Part shown: positions 12,701 to 26,300 of the stretch, in pieces
Position numbering within the stretch: the stretch's first letter is position 1
Layout of the letters: each line of letters opens with the position of its first letter
Assembly: GCA_935421135.1 (NCBI GenBank)
Contig: OW285192.1
Location: 12,975,501-13,039,500, forward strand
From: Bugulina stolonifera
Lineage: Eukaryota > Bryozoa > Gymnolaemata > Cheilostomatida > Bugulidae
Reading direction: 5' to 3'
Length of the DNA: 64,000 bases
Notes under the pieces: generated by a model
The model's input: only the letters and a program-made list of their open reading frames with translations
Told to the model about the DNA's origin: nothing
Databases searched by the model: none
Position numbers and translations under genes: made by a program

Positions 12701-15700
12701 TAACATTTTAAAGTAATAGACAAAATTAGTAAAGACAATAAATTTCTCTATTTTTGCAAAAATTATACCCATATACATGTGCATTTTCTAAAATCATCAT
12801 CGATTGTAAAATCGATTGAAGTACAATCATTGATTTGGTAAAGTAACAATCGAATGCTTGTATTCTTTGGTTTAGTCAGCATAATCGAAAATCGGAAATC
12901 GAATGCAAAAGTAGATCAAAGTTCCCAACCCTGGTTATAACTTACACTGACCGCAGTAGCTTAGATCATAAGGATTTCTCTTACACAGATGGTATGATGT
13001 ATTACATCATGTGGCGTGTGAACCTGCTCTGGGTCATATGCACATCTCCTAAGTACACATGAAACTCTTTGTTACAGAATTTGAAGTGTCCGGTTTCGCC
13101 ATTCTTCTTCGAAACGACGAGATCTGAACCAAGATGTAGGTCGCAATCTGACTGTCCAGGTTCTGGTGTGCTATGCTGTCCATGGGGAAGAGTGAGCCAC
13201 TGCTTGCAGGAAATCGATACTGCACCAAAAGGAGGTAGATTTCTCACATTTTACTAAATTACACTGTCATGCTCTGATTGCATTATTTGTCTGATTGTTG
13301 TAAAAACCATATACAGCCATAACCTATGTTCTATACTTTATACAAAGTAATGGGTGGGCAACAGTCTAATGGCAGTGCATAAGCATACTAAAACATCAAA
13401 CAATTTCATTTCTTGGAATTCTCACATTAATGTAGAGGTAGAGTGTTGTTTTTGCAAGTATTTACTTCAGAGGTATGTAATACTGTTAAACATTACATAC
13501 AAAATAGTACAAAGAATAAAAGAATAAGAAATTTGGTGAAGAATTTTCTTTTACTTTAGTGGGTGATCACAGATCAGTACACCATGAAATGTTGAAAACC
13601 TTACATTATTATAATACGCCAATGCTCATTACTTCTGTGGAGCTTCAAAAAAACGATTGCTGAATTTTTACTTTTGGATATTTATACATACATTTCAAAA
13701 CATACTAAGTTTGTGGCAATTCTATTTCCCGTAGGTACCTGCCCCAACAGACCTCCTACCACTCGGTGCAGAGCAGACTTTCCAGGTTGTCGATTTGATT
13801 CTGAATGTCCGTCCAGCCAGAAATGTTGTGAGACTGTCGGCTGTAGTTACAGTGAATGCACCAACTCCAATACTCCAGCAGCTAGACCACCAACAACTGG
13901 ACCACCAACGGCTAGACCACCAACAGCTGGGCCACCAACGGCTGGGCCACCAACAGCTGGGCCACCATCTCCTGGACCAGTTTCATCAGTGAGTTAACTA
14001 TGGTGGTATTTCCCTTTACTCATGTTCACTTCATAGACAGGAATTCTGAGGAAAACATCTTTCAAAACTATTCTCTCTTATTTATTGCAGAATTTGGCAT
14101 GCCCAGTTTCACCGTTTTTCTTCCCAACAACAAGGTCAGAGCCAACATGCACCACACAATCACAATGTACTGGTGCTGGTGAACTGTGCTGCTTCTGGGG
14201 TCGAGAGAGATACTGCTTAAAGGGGATTGTTACCACACCAAAACCAGGTACTGATTGCTATCTCAAGAGTTTCCATTGCTAGTAATATGAACCAAATCCA
14301 AAGGGTAATGTTAGGAAGCTATTCTTGCTGTAGGATATCCTATATTTTGTCTACATGGCAATAAATTAAGCAGTAGTATATCCTTATTCATATACATAGG
14401 CTTTTCATTGATGTACTTGTATATGTATAAGGTAAGTGTCGTGTCGTATTGTCCCACATATTAAAGCTACAGTGTATATCGGCATGTTACAATATATCTC
14501 TCTTTCATGTACTTTACAGGCGTCTGCCCCAACAGACCAAGACTTTCTCCACATGAGTGTCTTCAGGACTTTGCAGGTTGCCGATTTGACTCGGAATGTC
14601 CTCCAGACCAGAAATGCTGTAAAACAGATGGATGCGGATACAGTGAATGTCAAATCCTAAGAAACATAGGAGATCCTCCACCAGTGGGACCCCCTACTGC
14701 TGGACCACCTACCGCTGGACCACTTACCGCTGGACCACCTACCGCTGGACCACCTACCGCTGGACCACCTACCGCTGGACCACCTACCGCTGGACCACCT
14801 ACTGCCCCACCTACTGCCCCACCAAATTTATCAGTAAGTAGTTTTCCATGAAAGACATTATTCTCTGATAGAAAGCCATAGCCATTGTTGTTGAACTTTT
14901 AAGAAAATGACATTCAATGTAGATGATACTCTCAAACATTACTGAAGCTCCTATTTTATTCCCCATGTGTGTCAAAAGATACACATATCAGTATTCAAGT
15001 GGGTGAACCCTCCGCATAAACCTGGAGGCACATTACATACATGTAAGTATAACCGTATTTACCAAAGATTTGTGCAACTATTCTCTTGCTACAGAACTTG
15101 GCCTGTCCAGTTTCACCATTAGCCAATCCATTGCCCAGAAATGAGCCAAGATGTAGCACACAGTCAGATTGCTCTGGAGGTAATGAGCTCTGCTGCTTCT
15201 GGGGTAGAGAGAACTACTGTTTGAAGGGAATTGATACCACTTCAAAATCAGGTAAAATAAAGATGAAAAGATTTCTAATGACCAACTTATTGCAAAGATT
15301 ATGCTGCTCCTGTTCTCTCTCCTAGCTTAATGGCTAAAGCAATCCAACTTGTAAAACTGCTTTAATGGATGTGCTCATAGAAAGGTTGTGTGTTGAACTT
15401 GTGACTCTATGTAGATCGAATCCACTTGTATGTGTACATACATAATATATGCACCGTATCACTGTTGTTAACTGTAATATATCACACAGTTCTACTGTAC
15501 TGTATAAGTGTACCATTTTAACGGATGTGTCCTTCTTATAGGTACCTGTCCAAACAGACGTCCAACAAATAATTGTAAACAAGACTTTGCAGGCTGTCGA
15601 TTCGATTCAGAATGTTCATCTAATGAGAAATGCTGTGAAACGGCTGGTTGTCATTACAAGGAATGTCAAAGGCAAATTTTCAGGACACCCATCTATAGGC

Positions 15701-18700
15701 CTCCCCCACCTGGACCTCCCACAACTGGTCCTATCATCTGTACTCAGATAGCCTGTCCACCTGCACCTGGGCCATCCTGTAAGAATGTGGGTCAGACATT
15801 CCCCAATGGACCTCAGTGTGGAGCATGCCCAGTCTGTAATGATCCACCCAGACCACCATCCACTGCGCGACCTACAACTCGGCCAGTTCGATGCACAAGA
15901 ATAGGTTGTCCACCAAGACCTGGACCATCATGTCAGAATGTGGGTCAGACATTCCCCAATGGGCCTCAGTGTGGAGCATGTCAAGTATGCAATGATCCAC
16001 CTAGACCACCATCCACTGCACGACCCACAACCCGGCCAGTTCCGTGTACAAAAATAGGTTGTCCACCAAGACCTGGACCATCATGTCAGAATGTGGGTCA
16101 GACATTCCCCAATGGACCTCAGTGTGGAGCATGCCCAGTCTGTAATGATCCACCTAGACCACCATCCACTGCACGACCCACAACTCGACCAGTTCGATGC
16201 ACAAGAATAGGTTGTCCACCAAGACCTGGGCCATCATGTCAGAATGTGGGTCAGACATTCCCCAATGGACCTCAGTGTGGAGCATGTCCAGTCTGCAATG
16301 ATCCACCCAGACCCCCAACGGTCGCACCACCTACTGCTCGACCTCCAACTTCTAGACCACATTTCATTGGATCTACCTCAGTGAGTTATCAATTGTAATG
16401 TAATAAGCGTAATAGACACGTACTTTTCCACGCTGATCATTAACTGATTGTGCATGAAAGTGATTCCTTTGACAAATTAGTTTTATCGGGTAAACTACTA
16501 GTACATGTATGTAGATATTTTATAATGTAGGCCTAAACAATACTGCATAATATAAAATCGATGCTTTTGAATAAGACGTCAGTAATTTTGTCAGAATAAT
16601 TCATTTTTACCTAGATTTGCTGAGTTGTAATTTTATGCTATGATTTGGGTGTGATCATGCTGGTTGCTGGAGAGATGCTAATAGGAGTAAGAAATGTCGA
16701 ACTGGAATAAACTACTTTTATTAATTGATTGAGTCTATCTCTACAGAACTATCTTTTATCTATTAGAGTGGGTTCCTAACAATTATTCTCTCTGGGCAAC
16801 TTACATGTACATGTAGTTACTAGGCCTGCTCCACATAGTTAGTCTTATAGAACCACTCATACCAGCTTATGGTTAATTTCATTGATTCCAGACACAGTTC
16901 TGTTTGTGCAACATCAGATTAAAATCTCATCGACCTATTCAATTGGGTGTGCACAAATTAGAATAACTCTTAATTTGAAGTATTTGAAGAATATGCACTT
17001 CATAATATGCAAATAATAATTGATAGAATTCACCATGAATTCACTTTGTTTGATTGTTACTGTTCATTTCTTTCTTGCAGAATCTGGCGTGCCCAGTTTC
17101 ACCATTTTTCTTTCCAACAACGAGGTCAGAGCCAACGTGCACTACACAATCACAATGTACCGGTGCTGATGAACTGTGCTGCTTCTGGGGTAGAGAGAGA
17201 TACTGCTTAAAGGGGATCGTTACTTCACCAAGACCAGGTATTTCCCAACCTTTTCTTCTCATGCAAACTATGACCCTCTGGTCCACTACATTCCAGCTCA
17301 ACTACAAGTTTGTCATCCTATTATGATGGATTGATTTAACATTCACATATTATACAGTTTTGATGAATGAGAATCCCCCCCCCCGCAGGTGAACAGTAGA
17401 TGTGAACCTGTATTATGTACATGCATTAATTAGTAATTTTGCTACTAGATATTATTTTGGAGCAGCAAAAAGGTCATATTTTCACCAAAAACGAGAACTT
17501 AACTTTTACAACATGCATTGTATATGACACCAGTAGCAACTACTGTACATGTAACGGAAGGCTAGCCCTACTGATTTGCGGTAAAACTGAGCTACATATA
17601 CTTCAAACCTACCACACAGCTATAAATAAAACTTATTCCTCACATCTAGGTATATGTCCAAATAGACCAAGACAGAGCTGCAAACAAGACTTTGCAGGCT
17701 GTCGGTTCGATTCAGAATGTTCATCCAATGAGAAATGCTGTGAGACTGCAGGTTGTGGGTACAGCGAATGTCAGAGTCTTGCTACCAGAATGGCCGACCC
17801 CACTCGAAGACCTCCTCCACCTGGACCTCCCACAACTGGTCCTATCATCTGCACTCTGATAGCCTGTCCACCAGCACCTGGGCCATCATGTCAGAATGTG
17901 GGTCAGACATTCCCCAATGGGCCTCAGTGCGGAGCATGCCCAGTCTGTAATGATCCACCTAGACCACCATCCACTGCACGACCTACAACTCGGCCAGTTC
18001 CATGTACTCTGATAGCTTGTCCACCAGCACCTGGGCCATCATGTCAGAATGTTGGTCAGACATTCCCTAATGGGCCTCTGTGTGGAGCATGCCCCGTATG
18101 TAATGATCTACCCAGACCGACAACCAACTCACCAAATACGACTCCCCAGGTAACTGCATATGCTATTTCTATTCCAAATCCTATGAAAGCAATCAAGTAT
18201 TGAAGTAGTAACATGTTATACCAGTGAACTACCAAACTCAAGCTACTACTGGTTTGAGTTGCAGGCCACCAAGGTCACAAGTAAATTCCAAGCAAATGGA
18301 TAGCTGACTAGGTCTTACTAATATACCAGTAACATTATAAATAGCCTACTCCATCACACTTCCTTCTTACTTAGCAGAACAATGCTTAGATTTAGTAATA
18401 ATACTAACACAGTCTTTCAGTAAATGATAATCGCTGATGAGTAAATTATTAATAGCTTATCATTTCATATTCAGTCACTTCCCCCAAACAATCCACAACC
18501 TAGCAGATGTATTGTAACTGAACTGCAACTATCTTTATTAACCTCTCTCCAGCTAATTGATAAAGATATCATTTGAAATTTCATCGGGTTTTCTCTATTA
18601 ATTTAGAAGTTGTACCTGTCTTCTCCAGTTCAGCACAAAACAATAATAGTCGTGTCGTGTTCTATGTGTCTGTGGGTTCTATATGTCTATGGGTTCTACA

Positions 18701-21700
18701 TGTACATGTATATGTCTATGGACCAGCTTGTAAAAAGGGGGATGTAATGAAGACAAACATGTATGTACAATGTAAATGTAAATGTAGAACTTATAACACT
18801 TGCTGCAGTAGTTACATGCTAGTTATGATAGATGAACATAATACAACAAAAATGAATTTCACGATTAAATTCAAATAATAATTTATAATATTGGCCACAA
18901 AATTGAAAATCATGGCCACATCATTAAATTCCAGAGTGTTTTCAACTTCGGAAATTTATAGGTCTACAATTTTTTTCTATAATGTATAAAAATTGGCATT
19001 ATACAGATTATATCATGGTTTATATAATTTATTAAGCTTGGAATTTAAATTTGAATCACTATTAAACAGCCATCACCTACATGTATGCTAGATAATGGTA
19101 AATGGTAGACTGATCAAGGGGTTATTATTAGATAAAACTCCATGATATTATCATAATATCTGTTTGCTTAAATATAAATAATACAGTCATGTCATGCACT
19201 GATATTACATTTACTCTACATGTAGTTATACTCAGATTCTATTAGCCATACACGTATACTTTATAATATATTTATTTACACAATGGTGTGAACATACATG
19301 TAGGCCTACATGTACATGTACATGTGTACACATGTGTGGAAACATACATATGAGTATTATAGCTTATATGTACATGTATGTAGGGCTTATGTATGATGTA
19401 ACCATAATATTTGTGTATGTGGTTCACACCTAAATTGACCTACACGTAATCCTATGTTGGCGATTGAATTTTAATGAAATAGTTCATGTAAGGCTACTCA
19501 CACACACACATGCACACATGTACACATGTACAGTGTATAATTCACCGGTGTACTATTGTACACATAATTCATCCATGTAGGCCTACTACTATATTGGGGT
19601 GCAGTGCAGGTTACAAATTTAAAATACATATACATGTACATGATTACGTACTACTGGTACTTAGTCCGCCACTTCCCTTACTAAACCTAGTACATACATG
19701 TATCTGTACCAGAGTTTAGTAAAAGTAATTGTGAGTGATTGATGACAATATCAAACACTGCTAAAGGTTAAATTTAGACAACACTATGTGGTTAATCCCA
19801 TATGCTATGTGTGTGAAGATTAAGCCCCTGGGATAATCCACTGTAATTAATGCCCATAATAAGTAACTCTGTACACCTACACGCTGCATTTTGGCAGACT
19901 CCGCCTCCTCCTCCAGTTATCTCAAACATGCTTTTATAGTGCAATCTGGCCTGGGATCCAAGAGTATTGAGTCACATGTTTAGAATTCCATGTAACACCA
20001 TAATTACTTTATTACAACTATGCAGAAATTATTACTAGGTTTGAATGAAGTTTCTTCTTTATATTTGTAGCAACACTCTTCCACACCTTCTGAACAAAAG
20101 AGTTGCAAGAGTTCATACGGTGAGCATACTATTATACATGTACATGTGGTCATCTATCTTAAAAATACACCATTATATACAAACATGGCCAAACCCCCTA
20201 ACATGTAGTAATCTATGTACCAAACAATGAGATATCTAGTGCCACTCTGTTATTATTCAGAAAATGGGTTTAGAGATCACTGTTGGTATACTCTATGATG
20301 TCTGTACACCTTGTGTTACCTCTATTTCATCATGACGTACATGTACATGTGCATTTAGATATAGATATATTATGGTGCATTGGCGACCTTGTAGATTTGT
20401 CACAAACAAATTTAGACCACATTCACTCTTGTACAAAGCAGCACCATTGTAAAAGACCTGCCAAACTACATGATATTGTCTATAAATGCAAAGAACAAAA
20501 TTGTTGACATCTATGTGCAACATATCGGCTGGTTCAGTATGGAGCAAAAATTTCTAACTCTCAGAACGTTGCTGTGTTAGGCCAAGATATGTTACGAATA
20601 TCGTGATAGGCCAAGATATGTTTTTAAACAACAACATCAACAAAAAACAACAACAATAACGGCAGTAATGAGGTCTGCCTGTAAGTGTATTGCATTCATT
20701 TCCTGAGGTTAACAACTTGATTTACTGAGTAGAAAACTCTAAGGCTATGCCACAGTTACCATACTCTATGACTATTCTTACCCTGAGATTATTACAATAG
20801 ATTAGTTTCCTGGCTAGTAAAACCACTCTACCGAATTAGCATAATTTCTGACAAGCTCTGTACCATGCGGTGCGGTATCTAAGGCTAGATGTGCCAGCTA
20901 CATGGTAACAATGGTCATTTGTTAAATTTAAATATTTTTGTCATGACTGGTCCTATGCCAGTAAATTAATAATATTTAATTAGGCAGAAATATAATTGGC
21001 ACAATAGTTAGGCAGGAACCAATGAATCAATGAGGAAACCATTATCTTTAGCGTTGATAAGTATGCCAGGGTTTTTATATGATGGACAATACATTAAGTA
21101 ACTAGTTGTTTATGTAACTACCAACAAGCTTAAAAATGCATCATGTTGGCAGATGCATTCAGACTACAGCCTATTGCAATACCACAGTTCCTCATGCACT
21201 ACATAACAATGAGAGATATAAAAACAAACACATTTTTTGTGAAATGCTTAATAATACTAGTAAAATAGTTGATGATGGCAAACAAACAGTCTACTCTGAT
21301 TGTATGAATGATATCAGTGTAAATAATGAGTGTATCAAGTTGCATTAACTTATGGATGTTTTGACCTATCCGTGACAACAACTATGTTTGTTGATTAAAT
21401 TGTTTTCGAAAATTCAAAACAGAAACAGCTGATGTTTATGCCTACATATGTTAGTAATAACACATGAGGAAAGAGAAGCAGATATCATAACTCCAAATAT
21501 CCTTCAGTTGAGAATGAACATAAGTATTATAGTAGAGCTGGCTAGCAAACACAGATTAACTATTAATTTACAATTTTGTGATCATCTGTAATAATTAAAT
21601 TATACTGTATAACCTCAGCATCGCCTGAAGAGTAACTTGTAGACATGAAACATTCCCGATTTTCTCTTTGCTTATTTATGACCTTGACGTATAAATAATA

Positions 21701-22495
21701 TATAATGTCTAATACATGTATCTATAAATAATATCTAAATTTATATATAGATTTTGCATGTGAAATTGTCTAACCAACATTAAAATAAGTGCTGGTAAGC
21801 TGTATTATTACCAACCTCCATAACATAACAGCTTTTTGTGATAAAAGCTCTAGGGGTCTTCCTCTGATGTTCATAGGAATATGAAGGAAATGAAGCACAT
21901 TTTTTCACATATCCACCAAATTTTCATACATTGTCACACGTTGTCATACATTGTCACACGTTGTCACAAATTATCATAATTACATTACCACACTTTGTCA
22001 TACATTGTCACACATCAGCATACATTTTCATATATTGTCACACATTGTCCCATCACACATTGTCACGCATTGTCATATATTGTCACACATTGTCACATCA
22101 CACATTGTCACACATTGTCATATATTGTCACACATTGTCACACGTATTCACAAATTTGCATGTATTGTCACACATTGTCACACATTGTCACCCATTGTCA
22201 CACATTGTCACACGTATTCACAAATTGTCATGTATTGTCACACATTGTCACAAATCGGCATACATTGTTACACATTGTCACACATAGCCACACATTATCA
22301 CACATTGTCAAACTGAAATGTTCTTTTTATACAGGTTCTCAATACACTGTTTATGAGTCTTGCCAGAGCTTTGCTAGAGGTACAGTAACCTCACACGGTG
22401 CCAAGCAGTCCTGTGCACCAGGAACTCTGTTTGACTTGAGTATCTGCGGATGTAACCATCAGGCTCTAGTAAACAAAGCAACATGCAAGTCTTGA
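9734..22495 (+). CDS. Secreted multi-WAP, Cys-module and chitin-binding-like protein, 13 exons
   Basis: Thirteen exons join in phase to 2952 nt (983 aa): 9734-9849, 10289-10361, 11060-11077 (an 18-nt microexon), 13078-13234, 13735-13988, 14091-14247, 14520-14833, 15095-15251, 15542-16380, 17081-17237, 17650-18149, 20071-20119 and 22335-22495. The N-terminus is a signal peptide (KKIIILLTIAATLALG). A two-exon cassette follows four times: a 157-nt exon coding a six-Cys WAP-like half (CPVSPFFF...LCCFWGR..YCLKG), then an eight-Cys WAP domain (CPNRP...GCRFDSEC...KCC...C) with a Pro/Thr linker. Cassettes 3 and 4 add four and two copies of a CX4CX7CX12CX2CX2C module. The last exon (CAPGTLFDLSICGC) resembles a type-2 chitin-binding domain. 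WAP domains are often protease inhibitors or antimicrobials; an extracellular matrix, mucus or defence role is inferred. The short exon at 20071 was chosen because only it fixes the phase of the last exon. Confidence 0.85.
12233..12933. mobile_element. hAT-type MITE (701 bp)
   Basis: Inverted termini CAGGGTTGGGAA / TTCCCAACCCTG are flanked by a perfect 8-bp target duplication GTTATAAC (12225-12232 and 12934-12941). Terminal CAGGG and an 8-bp duplication are signatures of the hAT superfamily. There is no transposase frame inside, so it is non-autonomous. The interior is rich in inverted ATCGATT/AATCGAAT words and can fold back. It sits in intron 3 of the secreted WAP gene. Confidence 0.93.
13920..13975 (+). 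repeat. 15-bp coding repeat (GPPTA linker)
   Basis: Tandem 15-bp units encode Gly-Pro-Pro-Thr-Ala in the Pro/Thr linker after the first WAP domain. The same unit expands further in the next cassette (about 14685-14805). These are in-frame coding minisatellites, so linker length may vary between alleles. Confidence 0.85.
14685..14805 (+). repeat. 15-bp coding repeat, second linker
   Basis: About eight near-identical GGACCACCTACCGCT units encode the GPPTA linker of cassette 2 of the secreted protein. The low divergence between units suggests recent expansion. Confidence 0.88.
18150..20070. other. long intron, TACATGTA-rich
   Basis: Intron of the secreted WAP gene. It holds clusters of palindromic TACATGTA/GTACAC words (19290-19390, 19500-19580). 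I recognise no coding exon before the 49-nt exon at 20071. Confidence 0.6.
21905..22312. repeat. ~10-bp minisatellite (CACATTGTCA)
   Basis: Roughly forty imperfect copies of CACATTGTCA, with an occasional CACGTATTCA variant, end about 20 bp before the last exon of the secreted WAP gene. All three plus frames stay open only because the repeat lacks stops, so these are not genes. Confidence 0.92.
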
Positions 22496-23315
22496 GCCTA
22501 AGATCCATTGACACATAGTATTACTGTACGAAACAGGTGCTCGCTACCCACAAATATATTTACAGCTCATCACAGGATATATTTAAAGAATTAAAATGCA
22601 TATTTTTTTAAAGCAAGGGTACTATGGGAAATTGCTTGAGAGACTTGGAACTTTCAAGTTGTGTATACTTACTAACAATGGAACAGAATTTTGACTTTTG
22701 GATTATAATAATTATTATGACAAGCCAGTAATGTTTTGAAAATCTCAAGCATGCAATCTTTACCGAATTCAAAGTGAAACTATAAATCTCTATTTTGTTT
22801 CTCCTGTGTAGAAAATGACCTGGCAAAGAGCTTAACTACAATCTGTTAACTTAGATACCAGATGATTATGCTATAGCTGTGAAATAATATTATTATTTGA
22901 ATAAATCTCCATTATATTTGCAACAAACATAATTATACTATTACAATTTTCATGTTAAATTTCTTTCTTCCATACTTTAATTGTACGAGTACTACTAACA
23001 TAGGAAAGAATATTTAGGAATGCCTATCAGGAGATGTGGAAGCAAAGAATGTGTCTCCTTTGACTCAAACATAGCAATCATATAAGTAAGACAAAAGGAT
23101 TTTTGAGAAATAGCATAACACACATTATATTCTATTAATAAAAACAATCGGAACAATCATGTTAGCTCATTGATCTGGCCTATTGATGGAAATACTTGTA
23201 AGTAAAATAATCTTATTATAATATTTTTTACCAAGGAAGAACCAGAAACAGCATTTGCTGGTCATCCTTCCTTCTAATAGCAGACACAGCAGCATTTAAG
23301 ACCACAGGCTATCTA
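22496..23315. other. convergent 3' intergenic region
   Basis: Lies between the 3' ends of the secreted WAP gene (plus) and the membrane-protein gene (minus). An AATAAA at 22900-22905 is a plausible poly(A) signal for the plus gene. No other feature seen. Confidence 0.5.
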
Positions 23316-26300
23316 TCACTTTACAATAGAGAGTCTATTTTGTCTTCTGCCTAAACCCATGTCCACAAAGTCATCTAGCTCGTGTTCTATAACACTCAGC
23401 CGCTGATTTTGTAGAGCAAAGGTCTCACTAGCATCTTCCGGTGTCAGGCTTTCTTGCTGCCTATCGATTGACGACTCTGTGCTACGATCTGGTGAATTAT
23501 CTCTGGTACTTGGCGTCCATTTTACTTTCTTTCCAGATGGAACTTTGTTGTTTTCATACCTTAAAGAACTAGATGTATCAGAACTTCGATGTCTGTCTTG
23601 AGAAACACTAGAAATTGATTGTAAGTCGCTCCTCGTGGCATCACTTGGCGTCGGACTCGGGGACAATGAACTTTCAGGATCATCTAGTTTCTTTACCAAA
23701 TCTGGGTGTTCTTGGTTGAACTTACTTATGACATTGCCTAACCCTTTTGTGAGCGGGGAGGTCTCAGGATCTGCTGTGGGTGAAGACTTCTGAGGGGACG
23801 GTGCGGGTATAGGCTTAAGGTTGAATCTCTTTTCTGCTAAGCTGGTGTAGTGAGTTCTTCTACGAGATGGTGAATAGTATTGAGGAGGAAGTTCTTCTTC
23901 CGGAGCGAATGGATTCGCTACAGACGGATCAATCGTTAACTTCTAAAATCAGCAATGTTACTTCTCATTGCTCAACATTCAATGTTATTTAAATTAGCAT
24001 TATTTTCGTAGTATATTATAACACAGATGTTGGCAGCAGAGTTGAATAACTTATCCAGTAGCACCATCGAAATTGTTATAGTACATCTACACGACTCTCC
24101 CAGAGTATGAGTCTAGTGCCACATCACTATGGTAATATGTTATAAAAGCAAGTCATTTTCCTGCTGACGTCTAGATAATGTTGTCATGATTACTTGGACC
24201 ATTTACTAGCAACTGGAAATACATTTACATGTGCATTATCAGAGTAGCCATGTCATTCCTTTACCTACCTAGGATGCCACGACTATTTATAACATATATG
24301 TAATTTGCACATAATAGTGCATTATAGTATTCTAAGCATACTTACTCTAACACTACCGGGGCGCTTAGGTCTAATGGTAAACAAAGCATGCACTATAACC
24401 AGCACCAACGCTGACCCAAATATGACACCACCAACAATGGCAGCATATACCCAGAATCCTAGTACAGGGACCTTCTTCTTCTCATTGGTTGAGAGAGACT
24501 CAGATCCAACATACTTCAAACCATCACATCCACTCGCCGACATTACCATTCCATAGTTGCACATACAAACACCTTAATGACAAGAATATCATGAATGAAC
24601 AGACTTATTGGTTTTTAGCAACTAAACTTGTTCCTAAACCACAGTGTGTTTCAATCCCGGAGATTTCCAATAATTGACTATGAATAAAATTATTATATTA
24701 ATAAACACTATGTTAATTATACAAAGTACATGTACGTAAGCAGGTATAGAAAGAAATGTAGCTAGTCAATACAATCATTGGATTTCTCCCACCCATAAAT
24801 GAACGCTTTTATTTAGTACAAAAATTTAGGGTGCAATACTGTGCTTGAATATCAGAAAAACTACATGTCTACCACCTTCAGGTTTCAAACTGTTAGTACA
24901 TGTAAATAAGGTAAACCTAGTGCACGTGTAATGCTGCCAAGGGTGTAAAGGGTCTTCATCACATGCCTACAATCATGCACTTCATTTACCTCAATGAACA
25001 AGGTAGAGTTTGAGTAAGATAATTAATATTGTTCTTTACTGTGATTACTGATCAGACATGCTTTCAGAATTCTACTGCAGATAGTTGTGCTATTTGCCAA
25101 AGAATAAAGAAATGAACCAGAGAAAGATTTTTGGAACCTGATGATATTTTACTTCCATCAGCTGATAAAATAAATGCACTAATAGAACTATTAACTTTAC
25201 ACGCCCATAACCAAATTTGATCATTATCCCAGACCTATATTATATAGCTTGATGGTATCAAGCAGGGAAATAGAAATATCTGTAGCACTAATATACTACA
25301 TGCATCTTCTAATTAGCGCCTCATTAATGGTAATAGGTATAGTTAAGGAGAAGTACAGAAATGAAAAGTTCCACTGTTTATACCTCATTGATCTGTATGT
25401 ATTGACTATGAGACGTCTCTAAGGCAGCACCTTACAAGACACAATCATCTGATCATGACACTAGAGTTATTATCTCCATTTTGATGTGTATTTTTGCATC
25501 AGGAGTTACGACTAAGCCGCGGCTTATCATAAACATCACGTAGAAATCCCCTTCCTTTGGTCTGGGAAGTCTGATGAACATCTTTTGATTCTCAATGCAG
25601 ATGCAAGTGAGATGTGAGGTTCAATAGAAACATCTTGATACCCCTAACATTGTTGTGTTGATGTGCATGACTCGATGTATTGCCTGAACTCTGAGGATCG
25701 GTTCAGCGCAAAGTGAATGGAGCTCTGTAGTATTCAAGTTACTTGGTGACTAGAAGTCATCAATTTTATATAACCAAAGAAAGACAATTAAATGCAGCTT
25801 TATTATAATTCCACATAGCCTGAGATCTGTTTGTGATAGGGGTAACTGTGATTTTTGGTTAAGTGTAGTGGCATCACATAAAATGAAGAAGAAAATTTTA
25901 TGGGTTTGTCCCGGTCTTGGAGAAAACAACTTCCAGTTGACACCAAAAACTTACAATGAACTCTGGGTATTCCCTATAGGATAGAAGTCGTTAAGATGCT
26001 ATTAAGTTATGTACATGTATATATTAATATTAGCATTATGTATAGACTAGCTAGAATACTACCTGAAATGCAGGCAGCATTCACCTGTCTACAATCAGTA
26101 TCTCTGTTACAGGATACAATACATCTCCCTGTTACACATAACTCTCTCAGTGGGGCCTTTCCTGACCGGCATGTCGCCGAGCTGCTACATCTGTAATAAT
26201 ATCACACATTTATAGTGTGAACACTCAATCAGCTACCGGCTTGTAGTTACCATTGAACAACACCAGTGGTCCCGGGTCAAAGCTGCTCTCCGTAGTATAA

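Noticed and set aside
21931..22495. Three overlapping His/Thr/Cys-rich plus-strand frames
   Set aside because: They are readings of the CACATTGTCA repeat; only the terminal 161 nt (22335-22495) are a real exon.
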